Shown: in pieces, positions 39,001 to 54,000 of the stretch
Numbering within the stretch: position 1 is the stretch's first letter
How the letters are laid out: every line of letters starts with the position of its first letter
Assembly: GCA_946894095.1 (NCBI GenBank)
Contig: OX335649.1
Span: 13,410,001 to 13,474,000 of the forward strand
Length of the DNA: 64,000 nt
From: Incurvaria masculella
Taxonomy: Eukaryota; Arthropoda; Insecta; Lepidoptera; Incurvariidae
Direction: 5' to 3'
Made by a program: the position numbers and the translations under genes
The notes under the pieces: model-generated
Seen by the model: the letters and a program-made list of their open reading frames with translations, nothing else
The model's database searches: none
Told to the model about the DNA's origin: nothing

Positions 39001-42000
39001 TTACACATGTAGGGTGGACTGCACCAGCTCTGGTTAGTATTATAGTTATGGTTTTTATAGATCTATCCTCTTTCTTCTTCAGGCAAAAATAAGGACGGAT
39101 AGAGCTTAATTTTAAAATTATTACTATAAAAAATGGTGTACCAATACTGTACCATTGACTGCAATTATTTTTAAACTTATTCTTGATATTGTTAGTTTAT
39201 TCATGTTAATAAATATTTAGGCATAGATTAAAATATTTTCTCAACTTTTTAAGAATGCAGAATTATAAAAAAGATGTTTTTATTTCCATAGATCTTAATA
39301 ATATTTACATAGGTAAATGTAATGTAGTGGCCGTTCTAGAAATCTGTAGATTACACAAATTGAAATATTCAGCTTATAATACAACAATTAGTACTCATCT
39401 ACAATAATTTGTTTTATTTTCAGCGCGAACGCTGCGATTTGAGGAGGACAGTTATATAGGAACTGTAGAAGGAAACATCCTAGATATTACATCTTTTTCC
39501 CTAGCCGAAGGATACGCAGAAAATTTAAATTTCATTCTTTCCGGTGGTAAGTGTTTTTTAGTAAGTTTAAAATGAATCTAGTTTATGTACAAGAATAAAA
39601 TGATGTTATACTAAAATGTTAATGTATTTCGCAGCATTCCACCCAAATTTTGCTGTAACGGATCAAAATAATATGATTACAATAACAATGACCAATCCAT
39701 TGACTGCTGAAGAAATCGAAGCCAACAATGTTATTGTTCTTGTGGTCGAAGCTACTGGTGATAATGTAGTTCCTTCCAAAACTGCAATTGTCTTATACAT
39801 AATCAAGGATGATACAAATACTCCCGTTTTCGGTGAGAGGATATACGGCGGCCTTATAACGGAATCTCAAGAAGTTGAACTTAATACTTTTATTATACTC
39901 AGTCAAGGATACGATGGAACTGATGAAATCACTTTGGAAGGAGGTGAGATTTCTATGGATTAAAAAAATCCAAATTAAAAACAGCTAAATACTCTGTTCA
40001 CTACTGACAGCCGTTATTACTTTCCTGGTGCGCGATGCTGTACTGGACCAACATGTTTCGTCTCCGATGCTGAAGGCATCGTCAGGAACGCTTCGTCGAA
40101 ATGAAGCGAAACAACTCAGCCTCGCGCACCGGGAAACCGGAAGTTCGACCGATATTTGTTATTAGCCATCATATTTTTGTTGGGCCTACTATATACCTGC
40201 ATGTATAATGTAGCTATAGCGAGATAATCAATGCTAAAGAAAAACACTTATTCAAGTTGATCGAGGTCAACACCAAAAGCTTTGCTTCAGAGAATCAGAA
40301 ACTCGGTATCTCAAGTCCCAATTTCAATTTCATAACTTAAAGCAACTATAATGCCACACAAACTCACTGATGGGCAAAAAAAGCGTAGAGTGAAAGATGC
40401 AAAATGATAGATCAATTCGAAAGCGACTAGAAAATAAATGTTAATTTTTTTGACAATGATCTTGAAACAAAGCAGCGACAGTCGACGATATGGTGCTTTG
40501 ACGATAAGTCAACTTACACGGAACGTCGCTGTGTAGGAATCAAATGGCCGGGTATTTTTTCGGCAGGACCAGTAATACTATGATATTAGAGGCTTCCAAG
40601 AATGGTTAATATATTTTTAAATTTGCAATCAACTTTATTTCTTTATAATATTAAGTATATATCTATGTCTGTAGAGGAAGGGAAAGAAGTATATTATCTT
40701 CCCATAGCATTGAGCTCTAAAATCGCTGTGTTTGTATGTTATTTGTGTGGAAGCATGAGCGGTTGCAATATTGACTCAAAATATGTGGCCATAATAACGT
40801 ACAAAGTTTCGTTTTTACAGATAATTCTGAACACTTTTACTTGGTGGGCGATGGAAACTCTCGAAGCTTGGAACTAAGAGCGCCGCTTTCTCAAGAGGTG
40901 ATTGAACAAAATCACCACTTTACATTCTCCGTAATAGCATTAAAAGCCGGAACCGTCGGAGCGCACGCTTCCATTTCCCTAACACTACCGGAAGGTAAAG
41001 GTCGCTATATTTTTTACATGAAACGACTTACTAGTTAACTTTGAAAATGCTAACTAGCTTAAGGTGGCCCTTCCCGGCGGGACTAACTCATTCGCGGGCA
41101 TGGTACAAAACCCTGCTATTGCACTCTGGAACCTTCTCTGTTTCAAAGAAAAAGACAGGCTTCGTGATGAGGATGATGCAACATTTCCACAAAGGAGACA
41201 ATGCGCATAGTGTATGGTTTGGTAAGATTTACGCAAATTCTAATTACAAAACGACTTATAGCTAAAAGTAAATCACGACCGCTGTAGTCAAAAATCAAAC
41301 AAAAACCAAATTTAAGATAAATTTTAATGAAACCAGCTAGGTCTCATGACTAACATTTTTAAGTATTTTTAATTTGGTCATTGAGTAATCCACTTCCGAA
41401 TTTTTTGCGCGTTTTATACAATCACTTTGTTGTATAAAACGCGCAAAAAATTCGAACTTTCGGACCCTTCAAACATCACTACAAAATCAAACACTATTTT
41501 ACAATGTCATGGGTATCAGACATCTAGTTCAATCAAATAAATCTGTTTTAAGTATAATTTTGGATCTCTGACAAGAAATATGCGAATATCTTCTTTCCAC
41601 GGGAGTTGAGCGGGAAAGCCCACCTTAAGAGCACAAGGCATAACCAATTCAATCGTCATCAGCAAATGTTCGAGTAAATTCACGTGTAATATAAATATCT
41701 ACACACCCCTTATACATAAAGAAAAACGTATACATAAATGAAATTCTATAGCAAGTTTGTGAAATTACCAAAGAAGATCGCAAAAGAACCCTTTTAAACC
41801 TACCTAATTATGTACGTAGATAACATTTGAGTTATTTTGTAATTTTAAATAATTTGGTTTACTTTCAGCGCGAACGCTGCGATTTGAAGAGGACAGTTAC
41901 ACGGGAACTCTAGAAGGAAACATCCTAGAAATAACATCTCTTTCTCTAGCCGAAGGATACGCAGACAATTTGAATTATATTCTTTCCGGTGGTAAGTGTT

Positions 42001-45000
42001 TTTTCCGAACAATTTCTCTTTTTCTGTATAAATATTGGTTTTTGAGTCATAATTGAATATAATAATCAAATAAAGTTCTCTGGAGGCAAAAATAACCAAA
42101 TACATTTGATATTTTTTCCGAATGTTAATTTTTTTTTGAAAAATCACAACACATTATTTTTGCCTTTTCAATCTACTTTGTTCGGAAAAATTAAACATAA
42201 TAATATATTTCACAGAATTTTATCAAAATTTTGCTGTAACGGAGCAAAATAATGTAATTACATTGACAATGGCCAATCCATTGACTGCTGAAGAAATCGA
42301 AGCCAACAATGTTATTATTCTTATGGTCGAAGCTACTGGTGATAATGTAGTTCCTTCCAAGGCTGCAATAGTTTTATACATAATCAAGGATGATACGAAC
42401 ACTCCCGTTTTCGGTGAGAGGATATACGGTGGAGTTGTAACGGAATCTCAAGAAGTTGAACTCGAAACTTTGATTACACTCAGTCAAGGATACGATGGAA
42501 CTGATGAAATAACTTTGGAAGGAGGTAAGATATCGATAGATATAAAAAATTGCTATTTTTAAAAACTTAATGTTTAAATGTTTTCGCTATTGCTCATCTA
42601 AATTATTTCGAGTCTCGAGAATAAATTTGTTAAAAAAGAAAAGAAAAATACGCAAAAAAAAGAAGCAATGCTCCACGAAATTACAATCACAGTAACCTTG
42701 AATTGACGCTGACGTAATACCACTAGGAATATTTATCTCTGCTCACGGTGTTCTGAAAGCACAAAATAATTTTCACAAGTGGATTTACAGCTAATTTACT
42801 ATACGTATTTATAGTTTATAGTTATGATTGATCGTTGTTAAAATTTTAAACTGTGTTCTAACCATACTTAATACTAGGGTCAAGCCAAATTTAAAAAGAG
42901 ACTTGTCTCATAATACTTCTACCGTCGACGCAATGGTGCTTTGACGACCAGCCAACTCAAACATTTCGCCATTTAAGAAACATTAGTGCATATATGTGCA
43001 TATATGTCTGTACAGGAAGCGAGACTATCCAAAAGTATCCTGCGTTCGTATCGTATCGAACTCTGTAATCTCCATGTATGTGTGCTATTTTTGTGGTACC
43101 ATGAGCGGTTGCAATATTGAAGCAAAATAAATGCTAGTAACTAATAAAGTTTCGTTATTACAGACAATTCTGAACACTTTTACTTGGTTGGCGATGGAAA
43201 CTCTCGGAGCTTGGAACTAAGAGCGCCCCTGGCTCAGGAGACGATTGAAGAAAACAACCACTTTACATTCTCGGTAATAGCGTCCAAAGCCGGAACCGTC
43301 GGAGCGCACGCTTCCATTTCTCTAACTCTACCACAAGGTAATGGCATTTATATTTATATATGCAGCTACTTACTTAGAGTAAGCAAAAGACATTTAAAAA
43401 GAACATCGTAATCAGTAAATATCCGAATAAATTCGAGTGTAATATGAATAGTCCACAGACCTGAACTGGTTGGCTATGGACCACACATACATATCTATTA
43501 GGTCGATGGTATAATATAAAACAATATCCTTTTTCAATAGATTCGAGTGTAATATAAATATGTAACACAGACCTGAACTGGTTGGCTATGGGCAACACAT
43601 ACGAGTATCTTGTATACTGGTCTATGGTATAATATATGAAACAGCATACAAGTGCATTCCACAATGTACCGACCTATATATAAAGTATCTAAAACATAGA
43701 TTAGTTCTTATTCAAGGAACGTGGAAGGTGAATGAATTTCATTGCAAATTGTTCAAGCTATACATCCATTGTGTATTCCTTGAGCACCGGGCTTACCCTA
43801 TTCTTTATGGTTACTTGTCAACGTGATAGTATTTCATTGCAAATTGTTCAAGCTATACATCCATTGTGTATTCCTTGAGCACCGGGCTTACCCTATTCTT
43901 TATGGTTACTTGTCAACGTGATAGTATTTCATTGCAAATTGTTCAAGCTATACATCCATTGTGTATTCCTTGAGCACCGGGCTTACCCTATTCTTTATGG
44001 TTACTTGTCAACGTGATAGTAAAGTACCATTTGTCTTGTATTTTCAGATCGTGATATGGAATTTGAGCAGGACCTCTACACAGGATCTATAAACAACGAA
44101 AATATATTATTGCCTACGATAATTCTCTCGCAGGGTTATCGGGACGACGTGATGTTCACTTTGACTGGAGGTCAGTGAATGTTCTTGCCATTTTAAATTG
44201 TCATCCATTACGAACTCCCGCAATATTATTTTATTATCATGTAAACTCGATAGTTTGGGTTTGCCAACTCTGCCTGTTCACTCTTTCTCTATTATTACAC
44301 ATTTAAATGAAACCATTGTTTAGGGTTCCGTACCCAAAGGGTGCCAACGGAACCTTATCCGTCCGTCCGTCCGTCCGTCTGTGACAGGGCTGCATCTCAT
44401 GTACTGTAATAGGTAGGCAGCTGAAATTTTCATATGTATACCTATAACAACAAATAGGTAAAATTTCAAAATAATAAAAATTAAAGGGGGCTCCCATAGA
44501 AAAAGCTAATTTTTGTGGTTAATCTTTTGCGATGGTACGGAACCCTTCGTGGGTGACTCCGACTCGCACTTAACCGGTTTTTTTTTAAATCTTTGAATAA
44601 AAGTATTTATGTTAATAATTTTACTAACCGGGCTCTTTTAACAACACATACGTATCTATTCCAGAGCCACATTACGAACAGTGTAACAAAAATGAGGGCA
44701 TTTTTTCCCGCATTTTGACGTAATTGAATATAGAAGGCATTTAAAGAATAGATAGAACGTATTTTTTATATTAGGTTGAAATATGAAATAACATAAATGT
44801 GTTGAAAACATGTTTCTACACAAATATAAAAATCCGTGGACGAGTGATATAAACCTGCGGCATCGATAATGTTATAGCGATTTTTCGTAACTCGTAATAG
44901 AGGCTCTGTTGACGTAAGTTCCCAGTCTTTTATGCGACCTGACATTATGATATTAGCCCAATACACCACATTCCCGAAGGAATTAGGTGCCATGCTTTAT

Positions 45001-48000
45001 GAGCACGGCTACATTGAACTGGATGGAAAACACGGACAATTTTTCATTGCCGCTTCGACCATCTTTTCATCCAATGCGATGGTACCAACCCGGGCGGGCT
45101 TAAACCCTACCACTTAGTAGGGGAAGGGGACCTACAGTTTTACATGGATTCTTAACAATGGAGCAGTTCGCATTCGTGACGAAATGCACTTATCGAACTC
45201 TGAAAGAGAAAGACAGTGGTGCAAGTTGGTATTGAACCCGGGCCTCTGGTACGCTAGGCCAGTCCCCGCGCCACTAGGCTACGAGCCGCTCATGGATGGC
45301 TAATGCCAAACTGACCATCAGATATTAGCCTAACGCACCTCATGGGAACTAGGTGACATGCAAGGACCTTCCTTATATTGCTCGGTGAACTGGATGGAAA
45401 ACACGGACAATTTTTATTGCCGCTTTCACCATCGTTCATTCAATGCGATGGTACCAACCCGGGCGGGATCTACACTACCACCTAGTAAGTAAGGTTACGT
45501 GAAATCCGATCCACGGCCAGCCTCAACGGTTGGAACGGTTTAATAAGTTTAAATGAGTTATAAAATGTTTGATTATTGTTTGTTCGCAGAATATAGCGAA
45601 TACTTCCTCGTATCCGGCGAAGACAGCAATGGCGGCGTGGCGATAGAGTTATTAGAGTCGCTTCCTGGCGCGATCGTAGACAACAACAGTTTTCTATCGT
45701 TCGTCCTTCGTGCGTCCGGTCCCCTTGCACGCTCGGCCAGCACATCCGTCACTCTTGAGCTCATCAAAGAGCCTGTTGCGCAACTCGTTTTCAGTCAATA
45801 TGTCTATAACGGCATTTACGATGAAGGGCAGTTGAGTTTAGCTGACGAAATATATTTGAGTGAAGGATATGACGACACAGTTGTATTCACACTAGACGGA
45901 GGTAAATAGCTACATTTTATAACGTCATCGAGCTGGATTCCTTAGCTTTAAATGTATAAATACTCATTAAACTTAAGTCTCGCCGACACCTTTCGTCGTA
46001 TGTCTAAAGGCGTCTGTTATTTGTACCTAGTTATTTTAATAAACCTGATTATTTGTTAAAAGAGTCGTCACCCTATCAATTCCCCATACTACGGATGATA
46101 ACTGTTTTCATGCTCTTAATTGCTTATATGTTTTTATTTTAAATATATTGGAAAAATCTATGTCTCTAGGTTTTTATTTTTTATATACCTTTTAGATTGG
46201 AAAATAATGGCTAATAAAAATTAGAAAAAAAAAATTCTTTACGTTCATTTTCGAAATTTTTTGTACTGAAAAATACAGATAGTTACAAAAAAAGAAACGA
46301 AATTATAATGAAGCTTTCTCAGGTAATATAAACAAATTATTAAAATCTGACAACGTTTAGAGGTAGGGATACGTTAGGGCCTGGAAGACTGATTCGACAT
46401 TTTAATGGCAGTCGCCGTGCAAATTTGTGCCTTCGCCAATGGACCAAAAATTGATTTCTTAAAGTTTTCAAATATTCGATTTCCTGTGACTTCACGATAG
46501 CCTTAACACGTTTAACGATATTATTCTTATTACAAGTGTTTATGTATATTAATCATTCGAATAAATACGAATAGTGCATTTTTATTTCAGAGCATTCAAA
46601 TTACTTTACCGCACAGCCATCTGGCAACGGAGTCAACATAGTTGCTGACTCTCCGCTACCTGGCGACGTATTAAATAACGCAAAACTTTTGATCACCGTG
46701 GTGGCCACAAAGCAAGGCAACCACGTCGCCAACGCCGCTCTTAACATTCACAACCTGGAAGGTAACATCCGTACATAATTAAGCGGCTCGTAGCTCACCA
46801 GCGCGGCGAATTCCTTACATGCCAGATGTCATGTGCTCTAATTCTCGCCCCGTTCATGAACCATTTTAAATTTATTTCTGATTTGGATAAGTGCATTTCG
46901 ACACAAATGCGAGCTAATCCACCTAAAATTTTAGGTTATTCGCGGCTAGGGTTTAATCGCTTTTAATGAAAAGATGGTCGAAATTTCCATCGTGTTCAAT
47001 GTAGCCGTGCTCATAAAGAAAGGATCGTGGCATGTCACCTATTTCCGAGGAACGCGGTGTGGTTGGCATAATATCATGACCCTGGGAGGGTATAAGTCAT
47101 CCACGTCCAAGTATGTACATACAAAAAAAAATTTACAAAAAAAATAACCGACTTCAAAGCACTAAAAAGTAAAAAATAATTGCCATTTTTGTAGTTACGA
47201 TTTTTGTTATTTTTGAGTCGGCGTCAGTCGGGCACGCGCTGCGCCAATCAAGAGAACCTTGGTTACCTTGGCTGACACCGACTCAAAAAATAACAAAAAT
47301 CGTAACTACAAAAATGGCAATTATTTTTTACTTTTTAGTGCTTTTTCTTTGAAGTCAATTATTTTTTTGTAATTTTTTTATATTTATTTATTTTTAGTGA
47401 ATCTGAAGTACACTTACTAATTTGTACACGTCCTTTCTAATAAAAGAAGAATCACCGAAATCGGTTGGCGTTATATTGAGTTATTCGTGCATTTGTCGCG
47501 CAATCTTAATACAAATTTAAGACTTATATGATTTTCTCATGGATATCATTGTCAGAACTTAACCAAATTAAAATGGGCCCACTTGGAAAGCACTAGCTTT
47601 CATTTAAAAAAATAATCAGCAAAATCGGTTCACCCAGGAAAAATGTATGAGGTAACAAACATAAAAAAAAAAACAAAAAACAAACATACAGACGAATTGA
47701 TAACCTCCTCCTTTTTTGAAGTCGGTTGAAAATAGAACTTCTTTACTCTATGCATCAGACCATATTGTTATTTTTTTTGTTTACATAATTAATATTGGTT
47801 TTCAGTACCTATCCTAAGATTTGCAGAAAACAGCTATGTTGGATCCTTGGACGAAGATAACATGCAATTGGAAGAAATCATACTTACCGACGGGTACACG
47901 CAACAAACTGCTTTCGAGATTATTGGATGTATGTATTGCCTTAAAAAATATTCAGTTAATAGATATTTAAAAAAATTAAAGCGTAGCAGATGTCGGAAAA

Positions 48001-51000
48001 GTCCGTTAAATTTGAAGATAACTGTATTTTAATATTTACCGGAGTAGAGTCAGCTAGTTTTGAAATGATTTTAAAAAACGTAACATATGTTAAATAAATA
48101 TATTTATAACAATATGGAAGATGAGTACGAATTTCCGTCTCAAATCGTACGAAACCTGTAACAGCAGAGTCTTTAAAATGTAACCTTGGCATCATTAATC
48201 TCTTTTAACTAAATGCTTATTTAATCGAATTTATTTTCTCATAATTTTTTTTTTACATGTATAATTATATGAAATTAGAAAGAAATACATTCCCTGTCGC
48301 CGAAAAAACATTAATTTTGGAATATAAAATTATGTTTTAAATGTAATTGTGAATGCGTAACACTTTTATGAGGATGACATATAAATATGTTCATACACTA
48401 TTATAAATATGCACGTTCATTTGAAAATAATGGTTTGTTTAGTATTTTCAGAATACTTCACGCCATCAAATATCGAAGGTGTTGTAACAATTTCGTTAAC
48501 AACCGCATTACCAGCAGGAGTAACAAATGAAATATCACTCATCGTGCTGGAACTAGTTGCTTCTAATATGGAGGCAATATCAACTCATACGATGATCATA
48601 TTAAACTTAATTAAAGACGATTCCAGCGAGCAACCAATGTTCGAAGAGACATTCTATACAGGCTCATACACTGAAACTGCAGGATTAGTTTTCGATGTAA
48701 TCGTGAGCCTGGCTCAAGGTTACGACGATACCGTTGTATTTTTCCTTGATGGAGGTAAACACATTTCCTTTCAATTATTCATTTGGTTTTATTTTCTGCT
48801 TTGAAAAAAACTCTCCAACAAAATATATACTTTTGATTTCAGCCCAATCCCAGTGGTTTACCATTCAACAAACAGGAAATATGGCTACATTGGTCGTCAA
48901 TCAGCCGATCGATTCTGCAGTGATAGCGGACAACCATCATTTAATGTTTTCAATAATGGCTGCCAAGCCCGGTACCATCGGCGCTAGTTCAGCTGTATCT
49001 ATTTCACTTCTAGATGGTAAGTCAACACAATTTTATAAACAATTACAATCAGGTTAACTAATTATATAAATAATAATAATAGGATAGTTTGAAATTATGG
49101 CATTAAATCTTACCGATTCGAAGTTATGCAAAATGTTATTGCAATGTGCAGATTTATCTTCAGCCACAGTTCTAAGATTTGAACAGGGAAGCTACACAGG
49201 CACGCTTCTGGAAAACGATCTGCAATTGAGTGTCATTATACTCGCGGAAGGATATCAAGATAATGTTGAGTTCAATCTACTGGGAGGTAAATCACACCTT
49301 AATTTTTCAGTTAAAATTTCTATCCGCATTTAATTTTGAACATTATGTATTTTGATTTTCATTACTACGTTTACAGAATTTCAATCGTACTTTGTACATA
49401 CGAACGAAGGAAATGCTGTCACAATAGCTACTGCACAAAACCCGCTACCTCAAGACTTAACAAACCCATTCATCACGTTGGAGCTAGTCGCGTCGGGCCC
49501 CGAGTCGATATCAACTCATACCGTCATCGTACTACGAGTACGTACAGACGAATCCAGCGAGCAACTGATGTTCGAAGAGACGTTCTATACAGGCTCATAC
49601 ACTGAAACTGAAGGATTAGTGTCCGATGTAATCATGAGCCTGGCTCAAGGCTACGACGATACCGTTATATTTTCCCTTGATGGCGGTAAACACATTTTCT
49701 TTCGATTATTCGTTTGTTTTTTTTTTTGTTTGCTTTGTAAAAAGCTCTTTAACAAAATAGGTACTTTTAATTTCAGCCCAATCCCAGTGGTTCACCATTC
49801 AACAAATAGGAAATATGGCTACATTGGTCGTCAATCAGCCGATCGATTCTGCAGTGATAGCGAACAACCATCATTTAATGTTTTCAATAATGGCTGCCAA
49901 GCCCGGTACCAACAGCGCCGGTTCAGCTGTATCTATTTCACTTCTAGATGGTAAGTCAACACAATTTCATAAAAAATCACAATCAGGCTAACTAATTTTA
50001 AAAATGTTATCATAGGTATGTACAAACAAAGCGTGATTATGGTTTGACATTGTGGCATTAAACAGGACCTACTCGAAGTTATGAAAATGTTATTGCAATT
50101 TGCAGATTTATCTTCAGCCACAGTTCTAAGATTTGAACAGGGAAGCTACACAGGCACGCTTCTGGAGAACGATCTGCAACTGAGTGTGATTATACTCGCG
50201 GAAGGATATCAAGATAATGTTGAGTTCAATCTACTTGGAGGTAAATAACACCTAACTTTTTCAGTCAAAATTTCTATCTTCATCTCATTTTGAACATTAT
50301 GTATTTTGATTTTCATTACTACGTTTACAGAATTCGAATCGTACTTTGTACATACGAACGAAGGAAATGCTGTCACAATAGCTACTGCACAAAACCCGCT
50401 ACCTCAAGACTTAACAAACCCATTCATCACGTTGGAGCTAGTCGCGTCAGGCCCCGAGTCGATATCAACTCATACCGTCATCGTACTACGAGTACGTGCA
50501 GACGAATCCAGCGAGCAACTAATATTCGAAGAGACGTTCTATACAGGCTCATACACTGAAACTGAAGGATTAGTTTCCAATGTAATCGTGAGCCTGGCTC
50601 AAGGTTATGACGATACCGTTGTGTTTTCCCTTGATGGAGGTAAACACATTTGCTTTCAATGACTCATTTGTTTTTTTTTGTTTGTTTTGAAAAAAGCTCT
50701 TAAATAAAATATGCACTTTTGATTTTAGCCCAATCCCAGTGGTTCAACATTCAGCAAACAGGAAATATGGCTACATTGGTCGTCAATCAGCCGATCGATT
50801 CTGCAGTAATAGCGAACAACCATCATTTAATGTTTTCAATAATGGCTGTTAAGCCCGGTACCGACGGCGCCGGTTCAGCTATATCTATTTCACTTCTAGA
50901 TGGTAAGTCAACACACATTTTCATAAAAAATTACAAACAGTTTAACTAAATATAAAAAAAATATCATATGTATGTACAAACAAACGTAAGAATAGTATGA

Positions 51001-54000
51001 AATTATGGCATTTAACCGTACCTACTCGGAGTTATGCAAAATGTTATTGCAATGTGCAGATTTATCTTCAGCCACAGTACTAAGATTTGAACAGGGAAGC
51101 TACACAGGCACGCTTTTGGAGAACGATCTGCAACTGCGTGTGATTATACTCTCGGAAGGATATCAAGATAATGTTAAATTCAATCTACTGGGAGGTAAAT
51201 CACACCTTAATTTTTCAGTTAAAATTTCTATCCGCATTTAATTTTGAACATTATGTATTTTGATTTTCATTACTACGTTTACAGAATTCGAATCGTACTT
51301 TGTACATACGAACGAAGGAAATGCTGTCACAATAGCTATTGCACAAAACTCGCTACCTCAAGACTTAACAAACCCATTCATCACGTTGGAGCTAGTCGCG
51401 TCAGGCCCCGAGTCGATATCAACTCATACCGTCATCGTACTACGAGTACGTGCAGACGAATCCAGCGAGCAACTAATATTCGAAGAGACGTTCTATACAG
51501 GCTCATACACTGAAACTGAAGGATTAGTTTCCGATGTAATCGTGAGCCTGGCTCAAGGTTATGACGATACCGTTGTGTTTTCCCTTGATGGAGGTAAACA
51601 CATTTGCTTTCAATGACTCATTTTTTTCTTTTGTTTGTTTTGAAAAAAGCTCTTAAATAAAATATGCACTTTTGATTTTAGCCCAATCCCAGTGGTTCAC
51701 CATTCAGCAAACAGGAAATATGGCTACATTGGTCGTCAATCAGCCGATCGATTCTGCAGTAATAGCGAACAACCATCATTTAATGTTTTCAATAATGGCT
51801 GCTAAGCCCGGTACCGACGGCGCCGGTTCAGCTATATCTATTTCACTTCTAGATGGTAAGTCAACACACATTTTCATAAAAAAATACAAACGGTTTTACT
51901 AAATATAAAAAAATATCATATGTATGTACAAACAAAGCGTAAGAATAGTATGAAATTATAGCATTTAACCGTACCTACTCGAAGTTATGCAAAATGTTAT
52001 TGCAATGTGCAGATTTATCTTCAGCCACAGTTCTAAGATTTGAGCAGGGAAGCTATACAGGCACGCTTCTGGAGAACGATCTGCAACTGAGTGTGATTAT
52101 ACTCGCGGAAGGATATCAAGATAATGTTGAGTTTAATCTACTTGGAGGTAAATAACACCTAACTTTTTCAGTTAAAATTTCTATCTTCATCTCAATTTGA
52201 ACATTATGTATTTTGATTTTACTTACTACGTTTACAGAATTCGAATCGTACTTTGTACATACGAACGAAGGAAATGCTGTCACAATAGCTACTGCACAAA
52301 ACCCGCTACCTCAAGACTTAACAAGCCCATTCATCACGTTGGAGCTAGTCGCGTCTGGCCCCGAGTCGATATCAACTCATACCGTCATCGTACTACGAGT
52401 ACGTGCAGACGAATCCAGCGAGCAACTAATATTCGAAGAGACGTTCTATACAGGCTCATACACTGAAACTGAAGGATTAGTTTCCGATGTAATCGTGAGC
52501 CTGGCTCAAGGTTATGACGATACCGTTGTGTTTTCCCTTGATGGAGGTAAACACATTTGCTTTCAATGACTCATTTGTTTCTTTTGTTTGTTTTGAAAAA
52601 AGCTCTTAAATAAAATATGCACTTTTGATTTTAGCCCAATCCCAGTGGTTCACCATTCAGCAAACAGGAAATATGGCTACATTGGTCGTCAATCAGCCGA
52701 TCGATTCTGCAGTAATAGCGAACAACCATCATTTAATGTTTTCAATAATGGCTGCTAAGCCCGGTACCGACGGCGCCGGTTCAGCTATATCTATTTCACT
52801 TCTAGATGGTAAGTCAACACACATTTTCATAAAAAATTACAAACAGTTTAACTAAATATAAAAAAAATATCATATGTATGTACAAACAAAGCGTAAGAAT
52901 AGTATGAAATTATGGCATTTAACCGTACCTACTCGAAGTTATGCAAAATGTTATTGCAATGTGCAGATTTATCTTCAGCCACAGTACTAAGATTTGAACA
53001 GGGAAGCTACACAGGCACGCTTTTGGAGAACGATCTGCAACTGAGTGTGATTATACTCTCGGAAGGATATCAAGATAATGTTGAGTTCAATCTACTGGGA
53101 GGTAAATCACACCTTAATTTTTCAGTTAAAATTTCTATCCGCATTTAATTTTGAACATTATGTATTTTGATTTTCATTACTACGTTTACAGAATTTGAAT
53201 CGTACTTTGTACATACGAACGAAGGAAATGCTGTCACAATAGCTACTGCACAAAACCCGCTACCTCAAGACTTAACAAACCCATTCATCACGTTGGAGCT
53301 AGTCGCGTCGGGCCCCGAATCGATATCAACTCATACCGTCATCGTACTACGAGTACGTACAGACGAATCCAGCGAGCAACTGATGTTCGAAGAGACGTTC
53401 TATACAGGCTCATACACTGAACCTGAAGGATTAGTGTCCGATGTAATCATGAGCCTGGCTCAAGGCTACGACGATACCGTTATATTTTCCCTTGATGGAG
53501 GTAAACACTTTTTCTTTCGATTATTCATTTGGTTTTTTTTTTTTGCTTTGTAAAAAGCTCTTTAACAAAATATGTACTTTTGATTTCAGCCCAATCCCAG
53601 TGGTTCACCATTCAACAAATAGGAAATATGGCTACATTGGTCGTCAATCAGCCGATCGATTCTGCAGTAATAGCGAACAACCATCATTTAATGTTTTCAA
53701 TAATGGCTGCCAAGCCCGGTACCAACAGCGCCGGTTCAGCGGTATCTATTTCACTTCTAGATGGTAAGTCAACATACATTTTCATAAGAAATTACAAACA
53801 GGTTAACTAAATATAAAAAAAATATCATATGTATATACAAACAAAGCGTAAGGATGGTAAGAAATTATGGCATTAAACCGTACCTACTCGAAGTTATGCA
53901 AAATGTTATTGCAATGTGCAGATTTATCTTCAGCCACAGTTCTCAGATTTGAGCAGGGAAGCTATACAGGCACGCTTCTGGAGAACGATCTGCAACTGAG

